The notes: generated from the sequence alone by a model not told the origin. 54,958 nt of DNA from a virus (IMGVR_UViG_3300021478_000034:1-54958), one strand, 5' to 3'; positions 1-5,079 are shown, counted from the first letter of the stretch. Numbers and translations are program-made.

Positions 1-45
1 AGCCTTCGTACGGCTTGTAGTGGAGTTCGATTCTCCAGTTTGGCT
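1..45 (+). tRNA. tRNA-Thr(CGT), 3' part
   Basis: The window opens inside this gene. The 3' side of the anticodon arm (loop TTCGTAC, anticodon CGT at 7-9), the T arm (TGGAG/CTCCA around TTCGATT) and the 3' acceptor strand are visible. CCA is not encoded. It is the first of three tRNA-Thr genes in a row. Confidence 0.8.
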
Positions 46-53
46 CGTATTTT

Positions 54-126
54 GCCAGATTAGCTCAGTTGGAAGAGCGCCTCTCTTGTAAAGAGGATGT
101 CGCGGGTTCGATTCCTGCATCTGGCT
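54..126 (+). tRNA. tRNA-Thr(TGT)
   Basis: A full cloverleaf: acceptor GCCAGAT/ATCTGGC, anticodon stem CCTCT/AGAGG with loop CTTGTAA (anticodon TGT), and a normal T arm. CCA is not encoded. Confidence 0.95.
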
Positions 127-156
127 CTGGTGATGTTTTGTTAGCATCACTCATTT

Positions 157-229
157 GCTGCCGTAGCTCATCTGGTAGAGCACTTCCCTGGTACGGAAGA
201 GGTGCAAGGTTCGAGTCCTTGTGGTAGCT
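157..229 (+). tRNA. tRNA-Thr(GGT)
   Basis: Acceptor GCTGCCG/TGGTAGC, anticodon stem CTTCC/GGAAG with loop CTGGTAC (anticodon GGT), T arm CAAGG/CCTTG. With its two neighbours it gives the phage cognate anticodons for all Thr codons. Confidence 0.95.
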
Positions 230-234
230 CTTGA

Positions 235-300
235 AGCGGTATTCAATAGGGACATCGGGCCATATGGAGCCCGATAGAACGCCGGTTTCCGGTGACCGCT
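235..300. other. folded tRNA spacer (inverted repeat)
   Basis: The spacer between tRNA-Thr(GGT) and tRNA-Gly is closed by AGCGGT (235-240) and ACCGCT (295-300). Inside is a perfect 7-bp hairpin, ATCGGGC (254-260) with GCCCGAT (269-275), and a CCGG/CCGG hairpin. It probably folds in the precursor RNA; the function is unknown. Confidence 0.5.
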
Positions 301-304
301 CGTT

Positions 305-377
305 GTGAAAGTAGCTCAGTTGGTAGAGCGCCACCTTGCCAAGGTGGAGGTCGCGGGTTCGAGCCCCGTCTTTCGCT
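305..377 (+). tRNA. tRNA-Gly(GCC)
   Basis: Acceptor GTGAAAG/CTTTCGC, anticodon stem CCACC/GGTGG with loop TTGCCAA (anticodon GCC), T arm with loop TTCGAGC. CCA is not encoded. Confidence 0.95.
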
Positions 378-390
378 CAATGCACTAACT

Positions 391-429
391 GGAACCCTGG
401 CTGACGCTAACCACGCTCAGAGGGGTTCC
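391..429. other. hairpin in tRNA spacer
   Basis: GGAACCC (391-397) pairs with GGGTTCC (423-429), with CTGA/TCAG pairing inside. The rest of the spacer up to tRNA-Phe (430-516) holds nothing I recognise. Confidence 0.45.
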
Positions 430-516
430 GTGGTGGTGCAGGATGTATGGAAAGTGTTCTGCGGCAGGCGGTAGGTTGGTTACCTATGCGCACGTCGAAA
501 TTACTCCCGTACCTCT

Positions 517-588
517 GGTTCTTTAGCTCAGTTGGTAGAGCAAGCGGTTGAAGCCCGCTGTGCGAAGGTTCAAGTCCTTCAGGAACCA
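517..588 (+). tRNA. tRNA-Phe(GAA)
   Basis: Acceptor GGTTCTT/AGGAACC, anticodon stem AGCGG/CCGCT with loop TTGAAGC (anticodon GAA). CCA is not encoded. Confidence 0.95.
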
Positions 589-590
589 CT

Positions 591-670
591 GGAATCGATG
601 GAAAAGAGGTAGTAGCCCAACGCGGTTGCGTCTTACGGTAACCATTCCGTGATTATGGGAGATTGATTCC
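591..670. other. cloverleaf-like structured spacer
   Basis: An 8-bp stem, GGAATCGA (591-598) with TTGATTCC (663-670), encloses two small hairpins: ACGC/GCGT (620-631) and ACGG/CCGT (635-650). The size resembles a tRNA, but no anticodon arm or T loop can be drawn, so I call it a structured spacer or a decayed tRNA. Confidence 0.4.
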
Positions 671-674
671 GTAT

Positions 675-747
675 TGGAGAGTTGAGTAATTGGTAGCTCA
701 CCTGACTTTGAATCAGGCCGGTGTAGGTTCGAATCCTGCTTCTCCAG
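675..747 (+). tRNA. tRNA-Gln(TTG)
   Basis: Acceptor TGGAGAG/TTCTCCA, anticodon stem CCTGA/TCAGG with loop CTTTGAA (anticodon TTG), discriminator G, which is usual for Gln. Confidence 0.93.
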
Positions 748-750
748 CTA

Positions 751-808
751 GAGTGGGTATCACGGCTGTCTTAGGACCGGATATTAAACGATCTACAGAC
801 GCCCGCTC
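751..808. other. folded tRNA spacer (inverted repeat)
   Basis: GAGTGGG (751-757) pairs with CCCGCTC (802-808) through seven pairs, one of them G-U, closing the spacer between the two tRNA-Gln genes. Confidence 0.45.
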
Positions 809-813
809 GTTAT

Positions 814-886
814 TGGCTACTAGGGGAACGGTAGACCCACTCGGCTCTGACCCGAGATCTTCCTAGTTCGAATCTAGGGTAGCCAG
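814..886 (+). tRNA. tRNA-Gln(CTG)
   Basis: Acceptor TGGCTAC/GTAGCCA, anticodon stem CTCGG/CCGAG with loop CTCTGAC (anticodon CTG), discriminator G. Confidence 0.93.
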
Positions 887-889
887 CTT

Positions 890-910
890 ATGCTACAATG
901 TAGACAGCAT
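890..910. other. short hairpin / possible -10 box
   Basis: ATGCT (890-894) pairs with AGCAT (906-910) directly before tRNA-Leu. The same stretch holds TACAAT (894-899), which could be a -10 box for an internal promoter. The two readings cannot be separated from sequence alone. Confidence 0.35.
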
Positions 911-983
911 GTCCCACTAGCCCAACGGTAGAGGCAACGGGTTTAAGCCCCGTCTAGTGTCCGTTCGAATCGGACGTGGGATA
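911..983 (+). tRNA. tRNA-Leu(TAA), short variable loop
   Basis: Acceptor GTCCCAC/GTGGGAT, anticodon stem ACGGG/CCCGT with loop TTTAAGC (anticodon TAA), T stem GTCCG/CGGAC. The variable region is only about five bases, whereas bacterial tRNA-Leu normally has a long variable arm. Confidence 0.88.
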
Positions 984-999
984 CGACATAGTAAGACGA

Positions 1000-1073
1000 G
1001 CGCCTGGGACCGAACGGTTTGACGGTACTGAGCTTATATCTCAGCGGACAAGGTTCAATTCCTTGCGGGCGTA
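1000..1073 (+). tRNA. tRNA-Ile(TAT)
   Basis: Acceptor GCGCCTG/CGGGCGT, anticodon stem CTGAG/CTCAG with loop CTTATAT (anticodon TAT), T stem CAAGG/CCTTG. It would read ATA codons without the lysidine modification bacteria normally use. Confidence 0.88.
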
Positions 1074-1081
1074 CGTAACAT

Positions 1082-1155
1082 GCAGGAGCATCCAAGCGGT
1101 TGAGGGAAACGTCTGATAAGCGTTAGCGGTGTAAGTTCGAATCTTACCTCCTGTA
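1082..1155 (+). tRNA. tRNA-Ile(GAT)
   Basis: Acceptor GCAGGAG/CTCCTGT, anticodon stem AACGT/GCGTT with loop CTGATAA (anticodon GAT), T stem GTAAG/CTTAC. Confidence 0.92.
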
Positions 1156-1175
1156 CGTCGATATGATAGAATCAT

Positions 1176-1248
1176 GGTCCGTTAGTGTAGCGGTTATCAC
1201 GCCTGCCTCTCACGCAGGAAATCGCCGGTTCGAATCCGGCACGGACTA
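1176..1248 (+). tRNA. tRNA-Glu(CTC)
   Basis: Acceptor GGTCCGT/ACGGACT, anticodon stem CCTGC/GCAGG with loop CTCTCAC (anticodon CTC), T stem GCCGG/CCGGC. Confidence 0.95.
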
Positions 1249-1251
1249 CGA

Positions 1252-1281
1252 CAGAACAGTACTGTTTTTGGTATAGTTCTG
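1252..1281. other. hairpin in tRNA spacer
   Basis: CAGAAC (1252-1257) pairs with GTTCTG (1276-1281) between tRNA-Glu and the next tRNA. Confidence 0.4.
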
Positions 1282-1295
1282 ACACATAATAACGT

Positions 1296-1371
1296 CGCGG
1301 AGTGGACTGGAGTTCGGCCCCAGCACGGCCTCATAAGCCGTACGACGCAGGTTCGAATCCTGCCTCCGCCA
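1296..1371 (+). tRNA. tRNA-CAT, initiator-like (C1 x C72 mismatch)
   Basis: The anticodon loop CTCATAA gives CAT between ACGGC/GCCGT. The acceptor is CGCGGAG/CTCCGCC, in which the first pair is a C x C mismatch. An unpaired position 1/72 is the hallmark of bacterial initiator tRNA (normally C x A). The three G-C pairs of the initiator anticodon stem are absent. It could be initiator, elongator Met, or Ile2 after lysidine modification. Confidence 0.85.
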
Positions 1372-1373
1372 CT

Positions 1374-1420
1374 GGTTGATGAATAGCATGCTTCGAGGTG
1401 ACGAGCCCCCGACATTAACC
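1374..1420. other. folded tRNA spacer (inverted repeat)
   Basis: GGTTGATG (1374-1381) pairs with CATTAACC (1413-1420) through eight pairs, one of them G-U. Confidence 0.45.
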
Positions 1421-1425
1421 GTTAT

Positions 1426-1501
1426 TGGCATGATGCTCTTGTCGGCTCAGGGCGCCTGGCTGTTAACCAGGACTTCGTAGGTTCGACTCCTACCATGCCA
1501 G
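1426..1501 (+). tRNA. tRNA-Asn(GTT)
   Basis: Acceptor TGGCATG/CATGCCA, anticodon stem CCTGG/CCAGG with loop CTGTTAA (anticodon GTT), discriminator G. Confidence 0.94.
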
Positions 1502-1536
1502 CAGGGTTACTATACGCAAGGTCGCTTAGTAACCTG
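1502..1536. other. folded tRNA spacer (inverted repeat)
   Basis: CAGGGTTACT (1502-1511) pairs with AGTAACCTG (1528-1536): nine pairs with one bulged G. It fills almost the whole spacer between tRNA-Asn and tRNA-Ala. Confidence 0.5.
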
Positions 1537-1540
1537 ATAT

Positions 1541-1610
1541 GGGCTTTACGCTAAGGTAGCGATCCTCTTTTGCAAGGAGGCTGTAAGGGGTTCGATTCCC
1601 CTAGGGTCCA
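1541..1610 (+). tRNA. tRNA-Ala(TGC)
   Basis: Acceptor GGGCTTT/AGGGTCC with several G-U pairs, anticodon stem CCTCT/GGAGG with loop TTTGCAA (anticodon TGC), T stem AGGGG/CCCCT. The HNH gene begins two bases after its end. Confidence 0.88.
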
Positions 1611-1611
1611 C

Positions 1612-2010
1612 GTGGGAAATACCGAACGCAAAAGATTCATCCGAGATAAACGCAGACGAATTCTAGTCTCTGCGCTGGGTGGACTTTGTTCTAGTTGTGG
1701 TGTAGCTGAGAATCTTCAGTTTGATCACATCATCCCTGCTACAAAGGTCTTCGAAATGAGCGGTTATCATCTAGATAAGCCTTGGGTCATCCTAATAGAT
1801 GAGTTGTCTAAGTGTCAGTTATTGTGTAACGATTGCCATCTCGATAAATCTAAACTAGAGGGTTCGCTCGGAACGGTAGATCACGGTGGTGGTATTAGTG
1901 GAAAGAAAAACTGCCCCTGTGTGCTATGTAAAACTCGCAAGGCTGAATATATGAAGAATTATCACTTGGGACGTTGGAGCAGCGGAGTGCTCGTCACCCT
2001 GTCAAGGTGA
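1612..2010 (+). CDS. HNH endonuclease
   Basis: A predicted HNH homing-type nuclease of about 132 aa that would nick or cut DNA. Visible are a CSSC zinc pair, the FDH of the HNH core, and a second CQLLCNDC cluster ending in CH, followed by another CPCVLC knuckle. I place the start at GTG 1612, just after tRNA-Ala; the same frame is open further upstream, but only through the tRNA. No separate Shine-Dalgarno site is visible. The stop codon (2008-2010) lies in the anticodon arm of tRNA-Asp, so the coding region overlaps that tRNA by 43 bases. A free-standing homing nuclease in a tRNA array is the likeliest reading; its target is unknown. Confidence 0.8.
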   Translation: MGNTERKRFIRDKRRRILVSALGGLCSSCGVAENLQFDHIIPATKVFEMSGYHLDKPWVILIDELSKCQLLCNDCHLDKSKLEGSLGTVDHGGGISGKKNCPCVLCKTRKAEYMKNYHLGRWSSGVLVTLSR

Positions 2011-2040
2011 AGGTCACGGGTTCAAATCCCGTACGTCTCG
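1968..2040 (+). tRNA. tRNA-Asp(GTC)
   Basis: Acceptor GGGACGT/ACGTCTC, anticodon stem TCACC/GGTGA with loop CTGTCAA (anticodon GTC), discriminator G. Its 5' 43 bases also encode the end of the HNH protein. Confidence 0.94.
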
Positions 2041-2042
2041 CG

Positions 2043-2114
2043 GTGTCTATAGCTCAGTGGTTAGAGCGCCCGACTGTGACTCGGGATACGATGGTTCGAC
2101 CCCATCTAGACACA
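2043..2114 (+). tRNA. tRNA-His(GTG)
   Basis: Acceptor GTGTCTA/TAGACAC, anticodon stem CCCGA/TCGGG with loop CTGTGAC (anticodon GTG). A G stands at position -1 (2042), as expected for tRNA-His, although the discriminator appears to be A rather than C. Confidence 0.92.
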
Positions 2115-2116
2115 CT

Positions 2117-2189
2117 GTGAGAGGTAGCCCAATAGAGAGGCAACCTGATAAGGGATCAAAGTGTCGGTGTCAAATCCGACCCTCTCACC
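2117..2189 (+). pseudogene. degenerate tRNA-like gene
   Basis: The acceptor is perfect (GTGAGAG/CTCTCAC, extendable to eight pairs), and so is the T stem (GTCGG/CCGAC), but the T loop has eight bases. No standard anticodon arm with U33 can be drawn: the best stem, CTGAT with ATCAA, leaves a five-base loop. It may be a decayed tRNA or one that needs editing. No amino acid can be assigned. Confidence 0.6.
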
Positions 2190-2192
2190 TAT

Positions 2193-2269
2193 GCCATGAC
2201 TGCTGGGACAGACGCGGGTCTGTAAAACCTGCTCCTACGGATAGCGAGGTTCGATTCCTCGGCGTGGCA
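2193..2269 (+). tRNA. tRNA-Tyr(GTA)
   Basis: Anticodon stem CGGGT/ACCTG with loop CTGTAAA (anticodon GTA), an extended variable region of about 13 bases as usual for bacterial Tyr, T stem CGAGG/CCTCG. The acceptor pairs GCCATG with CGTGGC. The ends are uncertain by one base. Confidence 0.88.
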
Positions 2270-2271
2270 CT

Positions 2272-2343
2272 AGTGTGTAGCTCAGTAATAGAGCATCGGC
2301 ACCACAGCCGAAGGTCCCCGGTCTGAAAACTCCGGGCGCGCTT
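2272..2343 (+). pseudogene. degenerate tRNA-Trp-like gene
   Basis: The acceptor (AGTGTGT/GCGCGCT) and D arm look like a tRNA. The anticodon stem TCGGC/GCCGA encloses only six bases (ACCACA), containing CCA as for Trp but without U33. The T arm is CCCGG/CCGGG around a ten-base loop. Two defective loops suggest decay; a functional, unusual tRNA is not excluded. Confidence 0.55.
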
Positions 2344-2346
2344 CTT

Positions 2347-2427
2347 GGAAGGTAGCGCGAATGGTCGCAATCGGTCTTGAAAACCGTGCCAGGGTTAAAC
2401 CTGAGGGTTCGATTCCTTTACTTTCCG
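2347..2427 (+). tRNA. tRNA-Ser(TGA)
   Basis: Acceptor GGAAGGT/ACTTTCC, anticodon loop CTTGAAA (anticodon TGA), a long variable arm as expected for Ser, T loop TTCGATT. Confidence 0.92.
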
Positions 2428-2522
2428 CAAGAAGACAGTTAGTTGGAGGCCCACAGGTCAATGAAGACCCTGTTTTCTAGTCAGCCAGAAATACTTGTGC
2501 ACAGTAATCTGGTTGGCGTCAT

Positions 2523-2593
2523 GCATCCGTAGCTGAGGGGATTAGCCGCTGACTCTTAATCAGCAGACGTTGGTTCGATTCCAACCGGGTGTA
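2523..2593 (+). tRNA. tRNA-Lys(CTT)
   Basis: Acceptor GCATCCG/CGGGTGT, anticodon stem GCTGA/TCAGC with loop CTCTTAA (anticodon CTT), T stem GTTGG/CCAAC. The spacer before it (2428-2522) contains ACAGGTC/GACCCTGT and GCCAGA/TCTGG pairings but no gene I can name. Confidence 0.94.
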
Positions 2594-2617
2594 CTTGTGT
2601 TAGACTGCTAGAAACAA

Positions 2618-2689
2618 GCCTCGCTAGCTCAGAGGAAGAGCAGCCGACTTTTAATCGGCGGGTCGGGATATCGTAATTCTCGCGGGGTA
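2618..2689 (+). tRNA. tRNA-Lys(TTT), odd T arm
   Basis: Acceptor GCCTCGC/GCGGGGT, anticodon stem GCCGA/TCGGC with loop CTTTTAA (anticodon TTT). The T arm (2665-2681) has the right length, but its closing pair 53/61 is T x T and the loop ATCGTAA departs from the consensus. It may be partly impaired. The release-factor-like gene starts two bases downstream. Confidence 0.8.
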
Positions 2690-2690
2690 C

Positions 2691-3035
2691 ATGGTGAAAG
2701 AAAAGCTATTCTCGGTAACGGTTAACGACTGCGAAGTGCAGACCTTCCGTTCTGGTGGTAATGGCGGTCAAAACCAGAACGTTCGCGATACTGGCGTTCG
2801 GATTATTCATCATCCATCGGGCGCTCGCGGTGAGTCACGCGAGGAGCGTTCTCAGCTACAAAATAAGAGAACCGCCTTCCGAAGAATGGCTGAGTCTGCT
2901 AAGTTTAAGATCTGGATTACTCGGGTCGTCGGAAATCGACTTTCACCCGAACAGCAGGTAGAGAAAGATATGCAGGAAGCGAACTTGAAAGTTGAGGTTC
3001 GTGATGGTAAGGTTTGGAAAGTTGTGCCTCACTAG
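2691..3035 (+). CDS. GGQ release-factor-like protein
   Basis: A 114-aa protein holding only the peptidyl-hydrolase domain of class I release factors. The motif GGNGGQ sits at residues 22-27, followed by the typical NVRDTGVRI stretch and an SREERSQLQNK segment. It lacks the stop-codon-recognition domains of RF1/RF2 and the strongly basic tail of ArfB, so it is best described as a small RF-1-domain protein that could free peptides from stalled ribosomes. ATG 2691 follows tRNA-Lys by one base, and the stop codon (3033-3035) lies in the acceptor stem of tRNA-Arg. Its position in a tRNA array that also carries a tmRNA supports a ribosome-rescue role. Confidence 0.85.
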   Translation: MVKEKLFSVTVNDCEVQTFRSGGNGGQNQNVRDTGVRIIHHPSGARGESREERSQLQNKRTAFRRMAESAKFKIWITRVVGNRLSPEQQVEKDMQEANLKVEVRDGKVWKVVPH

Positions 3036-3099
3036 CTCAGTGGACTAGAGCACTTGGTTTCTACCCAAGGTGTCGCAGGTTCGAATCCTGCGTGGGGCT
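3026..3099 (+). tRNA. tRNA-Arg(TCT)
   Basis: Acceptor GCCTCAC/GTGGGGC, anticodon stem CTTGG/CCAAG with loop TTTCTAC (anticodon TCT), T stem GCAGG/CCTGC. Its first ten bases overlap the end of the GGQ gene. Confidence 0.95.
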
Positions 3100-3226
3100 C
3101 GCGTTGGCCAAGCACGGCCATAGGTTTGAGTGTCATAGTCTGTCAGATACGCTCGGAGTCATATGCCCGAAGACGGCTGGCTAAGCTCTTACCGAATTGG
3201 GAACTCGAAAGCCCTTTGCGCAGCAT

Positions 3227-3310
3227 GGAAGATGCCCGCACGGCGACGGAGCCTGAGTGCTAATCAGGTACGAGGTAAAACTCCGGTAGGTTCGACTCCT
3301 ACATCTTCCG
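3227..3310 (+). tRNA. tRNA-Ser(GCT)
   Basis: Acceptor GGAAGAT/ATCTTCC, anticodon stem CCTGA/TCAGG with loop GTGCTAA (anticodon GCT), long variable arm, T stem GTAGG/CCTAC. The spacer 3100-3226 before it shows no recognisable gene. Confidence 0.93.
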
Positions 3311-3487
3311 CTGCATAGTTCAGGTAGCCAGCGTGTATTGATGTGATGACGGATCGATTGTGATAGAATCGTCCCGATCCATATTGAGCCCTCTCTTATG
3401 TTACTATCACCTACATAGACTGGGTAACGCGAAAGAACACCGACTTCATACGTCGGAGACCTGTGAGTGGCGCACTCAGTCAAATTT
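3311..3487. other. 177-base spacer, no gene recognised
   Basis: It contains a perfect anticodon-like hairpin (CCGAC, TTCATAC, GTCGG at about 3440-3456) and a TGAGTG/CACTCA hairpin close behind, but no acceptor stem or T arm joins them. A TGATAGAAT stretch near 3361 could be a -10 box. Confidence 0.3.
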
Positions 3488-3558
3488 GCCGCTGTTGCCG
3501 AATGGTTAGGCGCTGGATTGCAACCCCAGTTACGCAGGTCCGATTCCTGTCGGCGGCT
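3488..3558 (+). tRNA. tRNA-Cys(GCA)
   Basis: Acceptor GCCGCTG/CGGCGGC, loop TTGCAAC (anticodon GCA), discriminator T as usual for Cys. The pair next to the anticodon loop (31/39) is an A x C mismatch. Confidence 0.9.
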
Positions 3559-3601
3559 CGATATTCACTGTTATGCTATTATTTACCGATAGTGTAAATA
3601 T

Positions 3602-3675
3602 GGCCTACTACTCCAATAGGTAGAGGGGACGGATTCAAAACCCGTACAGTCTCAGTTCGAATCTGAGGTGGGCCA
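3602..3675 (+). tRNA. tRNA-Leu(CAA), short variable loop
   Basis: Acceptor GGCCTAC/GTGGGCC, loop TTCAAAA (anticodon CAA), T stem CTCAG/CTGAG, discriminator A. The variable region is short and position 31/39 is A x C, the same mismatch as in tRNA-Cys next door. Confidence 0.88.
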
Positions 3676-3688
3676 CGTAGTAAGATAT

Positions 3689-3762
3689 GCCGGTGTATCC
3701 CAATTGGTAGAGGAGCCTGACTTAGAATCAGGATGTTGGAGGTTCGAGTCCTCTCATCGGTA
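3689..3762 (+). tRNA. tRNA-Leu(TAG), short variable loop
   Basis: Acceptor GCCGGTG/CATCGGT, anticodon stem CCTGA/TCAGG with loop CTTAGAA (anticodon TAG), T stem GGAGG/CCTCT. This is the third Leu tRNA here without a long variable arm. Confidence 0.9.
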
Positions 3763-3865
3763 CAAGGGTTGTCAACGGTAGCTGCCTGTCGGCTACTGGC
3801 AATGCGGCTTAGACCACCGCGCCGCGCATGAAGCTTGGTCGGCGGATTGCTTGATGGCCCAGTTT

Positions 3866-3938
3866 GCCGGATTACGTCATGGGGTAGACTGGCTCCCTTA
3901 CAAGGAGTTTGCGGAAGGTTCGAGTCCTTCATCCGGTA
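3866..3938 (+). tRNA. tRNA-Val(TAC)
   Basis: Acceptor GCCGGAT/ATCCGGT, anticodon stem GCTCC/GGAGT with loop CTTACAA (anticodon TAC), T stem GAAGG/CCTTC. Confidence 0.94.
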
Positions 3939-4071
3939 CGCAGTTGCCTCGGCCTCCAGGGGCGAAGTTGGGTGTGGTTAGCGCATGAGGGATATTCTAG
4001 AAACACCCTGAAGTCAGCGTCATCCGGCGATCTGTGGGGATTGGTGTCCATAGAGACTGTACCCACTTAAG

Positions 4072-4105
4072 TTGACAATAGGCGAACGCCGTGTTAACTT
4101 ACTAT
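4072..4105 (+). promoter_or_regulatory. possible promoter of the lysozyme gene
   Basis: TTGACA (4072-4077) is followed by AT-rich candidates for a -10 box (TTAACT 4094-4099 or TACTAT 4100-4105). Spacing fits only moderately. Transcription from here would give a leader of about 90 bases before ATG 4200. The stretch from tRNA-Val to this point (3939-4071) holds no recognised gene. Confidence 0.35.
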
Positions 4106-4111
4106 AAGTAA

Positions 4112-4199
4112 ATAGCAAGGAGCCCCACCAGGGGTTCAGCCAGGACGCCCCAAAATTCGATTTGAATGAGGGTGTCGCCGCAACTGCCTCTGGAGACAC
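4112..4199 (+). promoter_or_regulatory. structured leader of the Rpf-like gene
   Basis: The leader holds a CCCC-ACCA-GGGG hairpin (4123-4134) followed by TTCAGCC, an ATTC/GAAT hairpin (4155-4167), and GTGTC (4172-4176) pairing with GACAC (4195-4199). The last stem traps the ribosome-binding GGAG (4192-4195) just before the start codon. Bacterial rpf genes are often controlled by the c-di-AMP (ydaO) riboswitch, and the GGAG-CCCC-GGGG-TTCAGCC run recalls its core. That assignment is only a suggestion. Confidence 0.35.
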
Positions 4200-4649
4200 A
4201 TGCCCTATGCTATCAAATTCCTTATTGTCCTAATCATCGCTGTAGTTTCGCCAGGTAAACCGCCGAATATTATCGCAGCTTCTGATACTCAGCCGGTAGT
4301 ATTCAGTTATCAAGACTCCGTAAGTGCAGCATTCGCGTTCCATGATTTAATGGTTCAAGATGCACCTAAACCCAAACCTATTAAACCAACTCCGGTAGCA
4401 TACAATACCGTATGGGATCATCTAGCTCAGTGTGAGTCCTCTGGTAACTGGGCTGACACCGCTGGTATGTTTGAGGGCGGTCTCCAGTTCCTCCACTCTA
4501 CATGGATCGAGTATGGCGGCGCGACCTTCGCTCAGCACGCCTACGAGGCCACCAGGGAGCAGCAGATCCTAGTGGCTACAAGAGCCTTAGCTGGGCGTCC
4601 AGACTGGTCAGCGTGGCCTGTGTGTAGCATCAAGCTTGGTCTACGATAA
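4200..4649 (+). CDS. Rpf-like lysozyme / transglycosylase
   Basis: A 149-aa secreted-type peptidoglycan hydrolase. The N-terminus has a hydrophobic stretch (about residues 5-17), then a Pro/Lys linker, then a resuscitation-promoting-factor fold at about 70-145: WDHLAQCESSGNW with the catalytic Glu at 79, GGLQF, and W-x-Y-GG. The conserved C78 and C142 would form the disulfide of the family. Rpf domains are actinobacterial and cleave the glycan chain, so this supports an actinobacterial host and a role in lysis or cell-wall opening. The ATG is preceded by GGAG at four-base spacing inside a hairpin. It stands alone between tRNA clusters. Confidence 0.85.
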   Translation: MPYAIKFLIVLIIAVVSPGKPPNIIAASDTQPVVFSYQDSVSAAFAFHDLMVQDAPKPKPIKPTPVAYNTVWDHLAQCESSGNWADTAGMFEGGLQFLHSTWIEYGGATFAQHAYEATREQQILVATRALAGRPDWSAWPVCSIKLGLR

Positions 4650-4652
4650 ATC

Positions 4653-4675
4653 TTTCCCTTCATTGTGAAGGGAAA
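4653..4675. other. perfect 10-bp hairpin after the lysozyme gene
   Basis: TTTCCCTTCA (4653-4662) pairs with TGAAGGGAAA (4666-4675) around TTG. A second small hairpin (CGGC/GCCG) follows. There is no T-run, so it may stabilise or partly terminate the lysozyme mRNA rather than be a classic terminator. Confidence 0.45.
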
Positions 4676-4707
4676 ACGGCGTGAAGCCGTGAAAGAAAGG
4701 TGGCGTG

Positions 4708-4899
4708 ATGCCAAAAGAAAAGTTCTACGACAGCACTCGAATTGATGGAGATGGATTACCTCCAGATATTATCGTTGCTTGGGGAAATTCCCAACCAGAG
4801 GTCACCATCAATGGCATAGTGTATGATAGGTCTGGGGTAAATCGTTTGATCAGCACTCTTCGTAAGGCGCGAAATCAAACTTATGGACCCGATGAATAA
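4708..4899 (+). CDS. small protein, unknown
   Basis: A 63-aa protein that I do not recognise. It is polar, has no membrane segment or cysteines, and ends in a basic helix (RLISTLRKARNQ). ATG 4708 follows AAAGGTGG; an in-frame GTG lies one codon earlier. Codon use resembles the phage genes, and it sits between the lysozyme gene and the structured RNA region. Confidence 0.6.
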   Translation: MPKEKFYDSTRIDGDGLPPDIIVAWGNSQPEVTINGIVYDRSGVNRLISTLRKARNQTYGPDE

Positions 4900-4905
4900 A
4901 ATGTG

Positions 4906-4913
4906 ATATGATG
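4906..4913 (+). promoter_or_regulatory. -10 box before the structured RNA
   Basis: TGTGATATGATGA contains TATGAT at about 4908-4913 directly upstream of the folded region, so the RNA and the following tRNA-Arg may start here. Confidence 0.35.
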
Positions 4914-4914
4914 A

Positions 4915-5079
4915 AGCTGCCCTGTGCGTGGGGCGCGCGACCTGTTGCGGGAAGCGGCACGTACCGGAAGGTCGGTAGGCTGGGGTAGCCGATCACCGTT
5001 AAACACTACCCAGACGCAACCTCTTCATAGGCATTCGTGCCCGTCTCCCCGGCGCGTTGAAGAGTATGTAGCCGGGGTT
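4915..5079 (+). ncRNA. unassigned structured RNA
   Basis: About 165 bases with many exact pairings and no reading frame. TGCGT (4925-4929) pairs with ACGCA (5014-5018) and encloses CGACCT/AGGTCG (4938-4943 with 4969-4974) and CTGGG-TAG/CTACCCAG (4980-4988 with 5006-5013), making a three-way junction. Downstream, CTCTTC/GAAGAG (5021-5026 with 5059-5064) encloses a GGCA-TTCG-TGCC hairpin, and CCCCGGC/GCCGGGG (5047-5053 with 5071-5077) crosses it as a pseudoknot. It lies directly before tRNA-Arg(ACG). I do not recognise the family: the signature motifs of RNase P and SRP RNA are not seen. Confidence 0.55.

Noticed and set aside
3418-3481. Possible tRNA-Met with loop TTCATAC
   Set aside because: Only the anticodon-like hairpin is convincing. 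No acceptor stem fits, and the following hairpin does not have a T-loop sequence.
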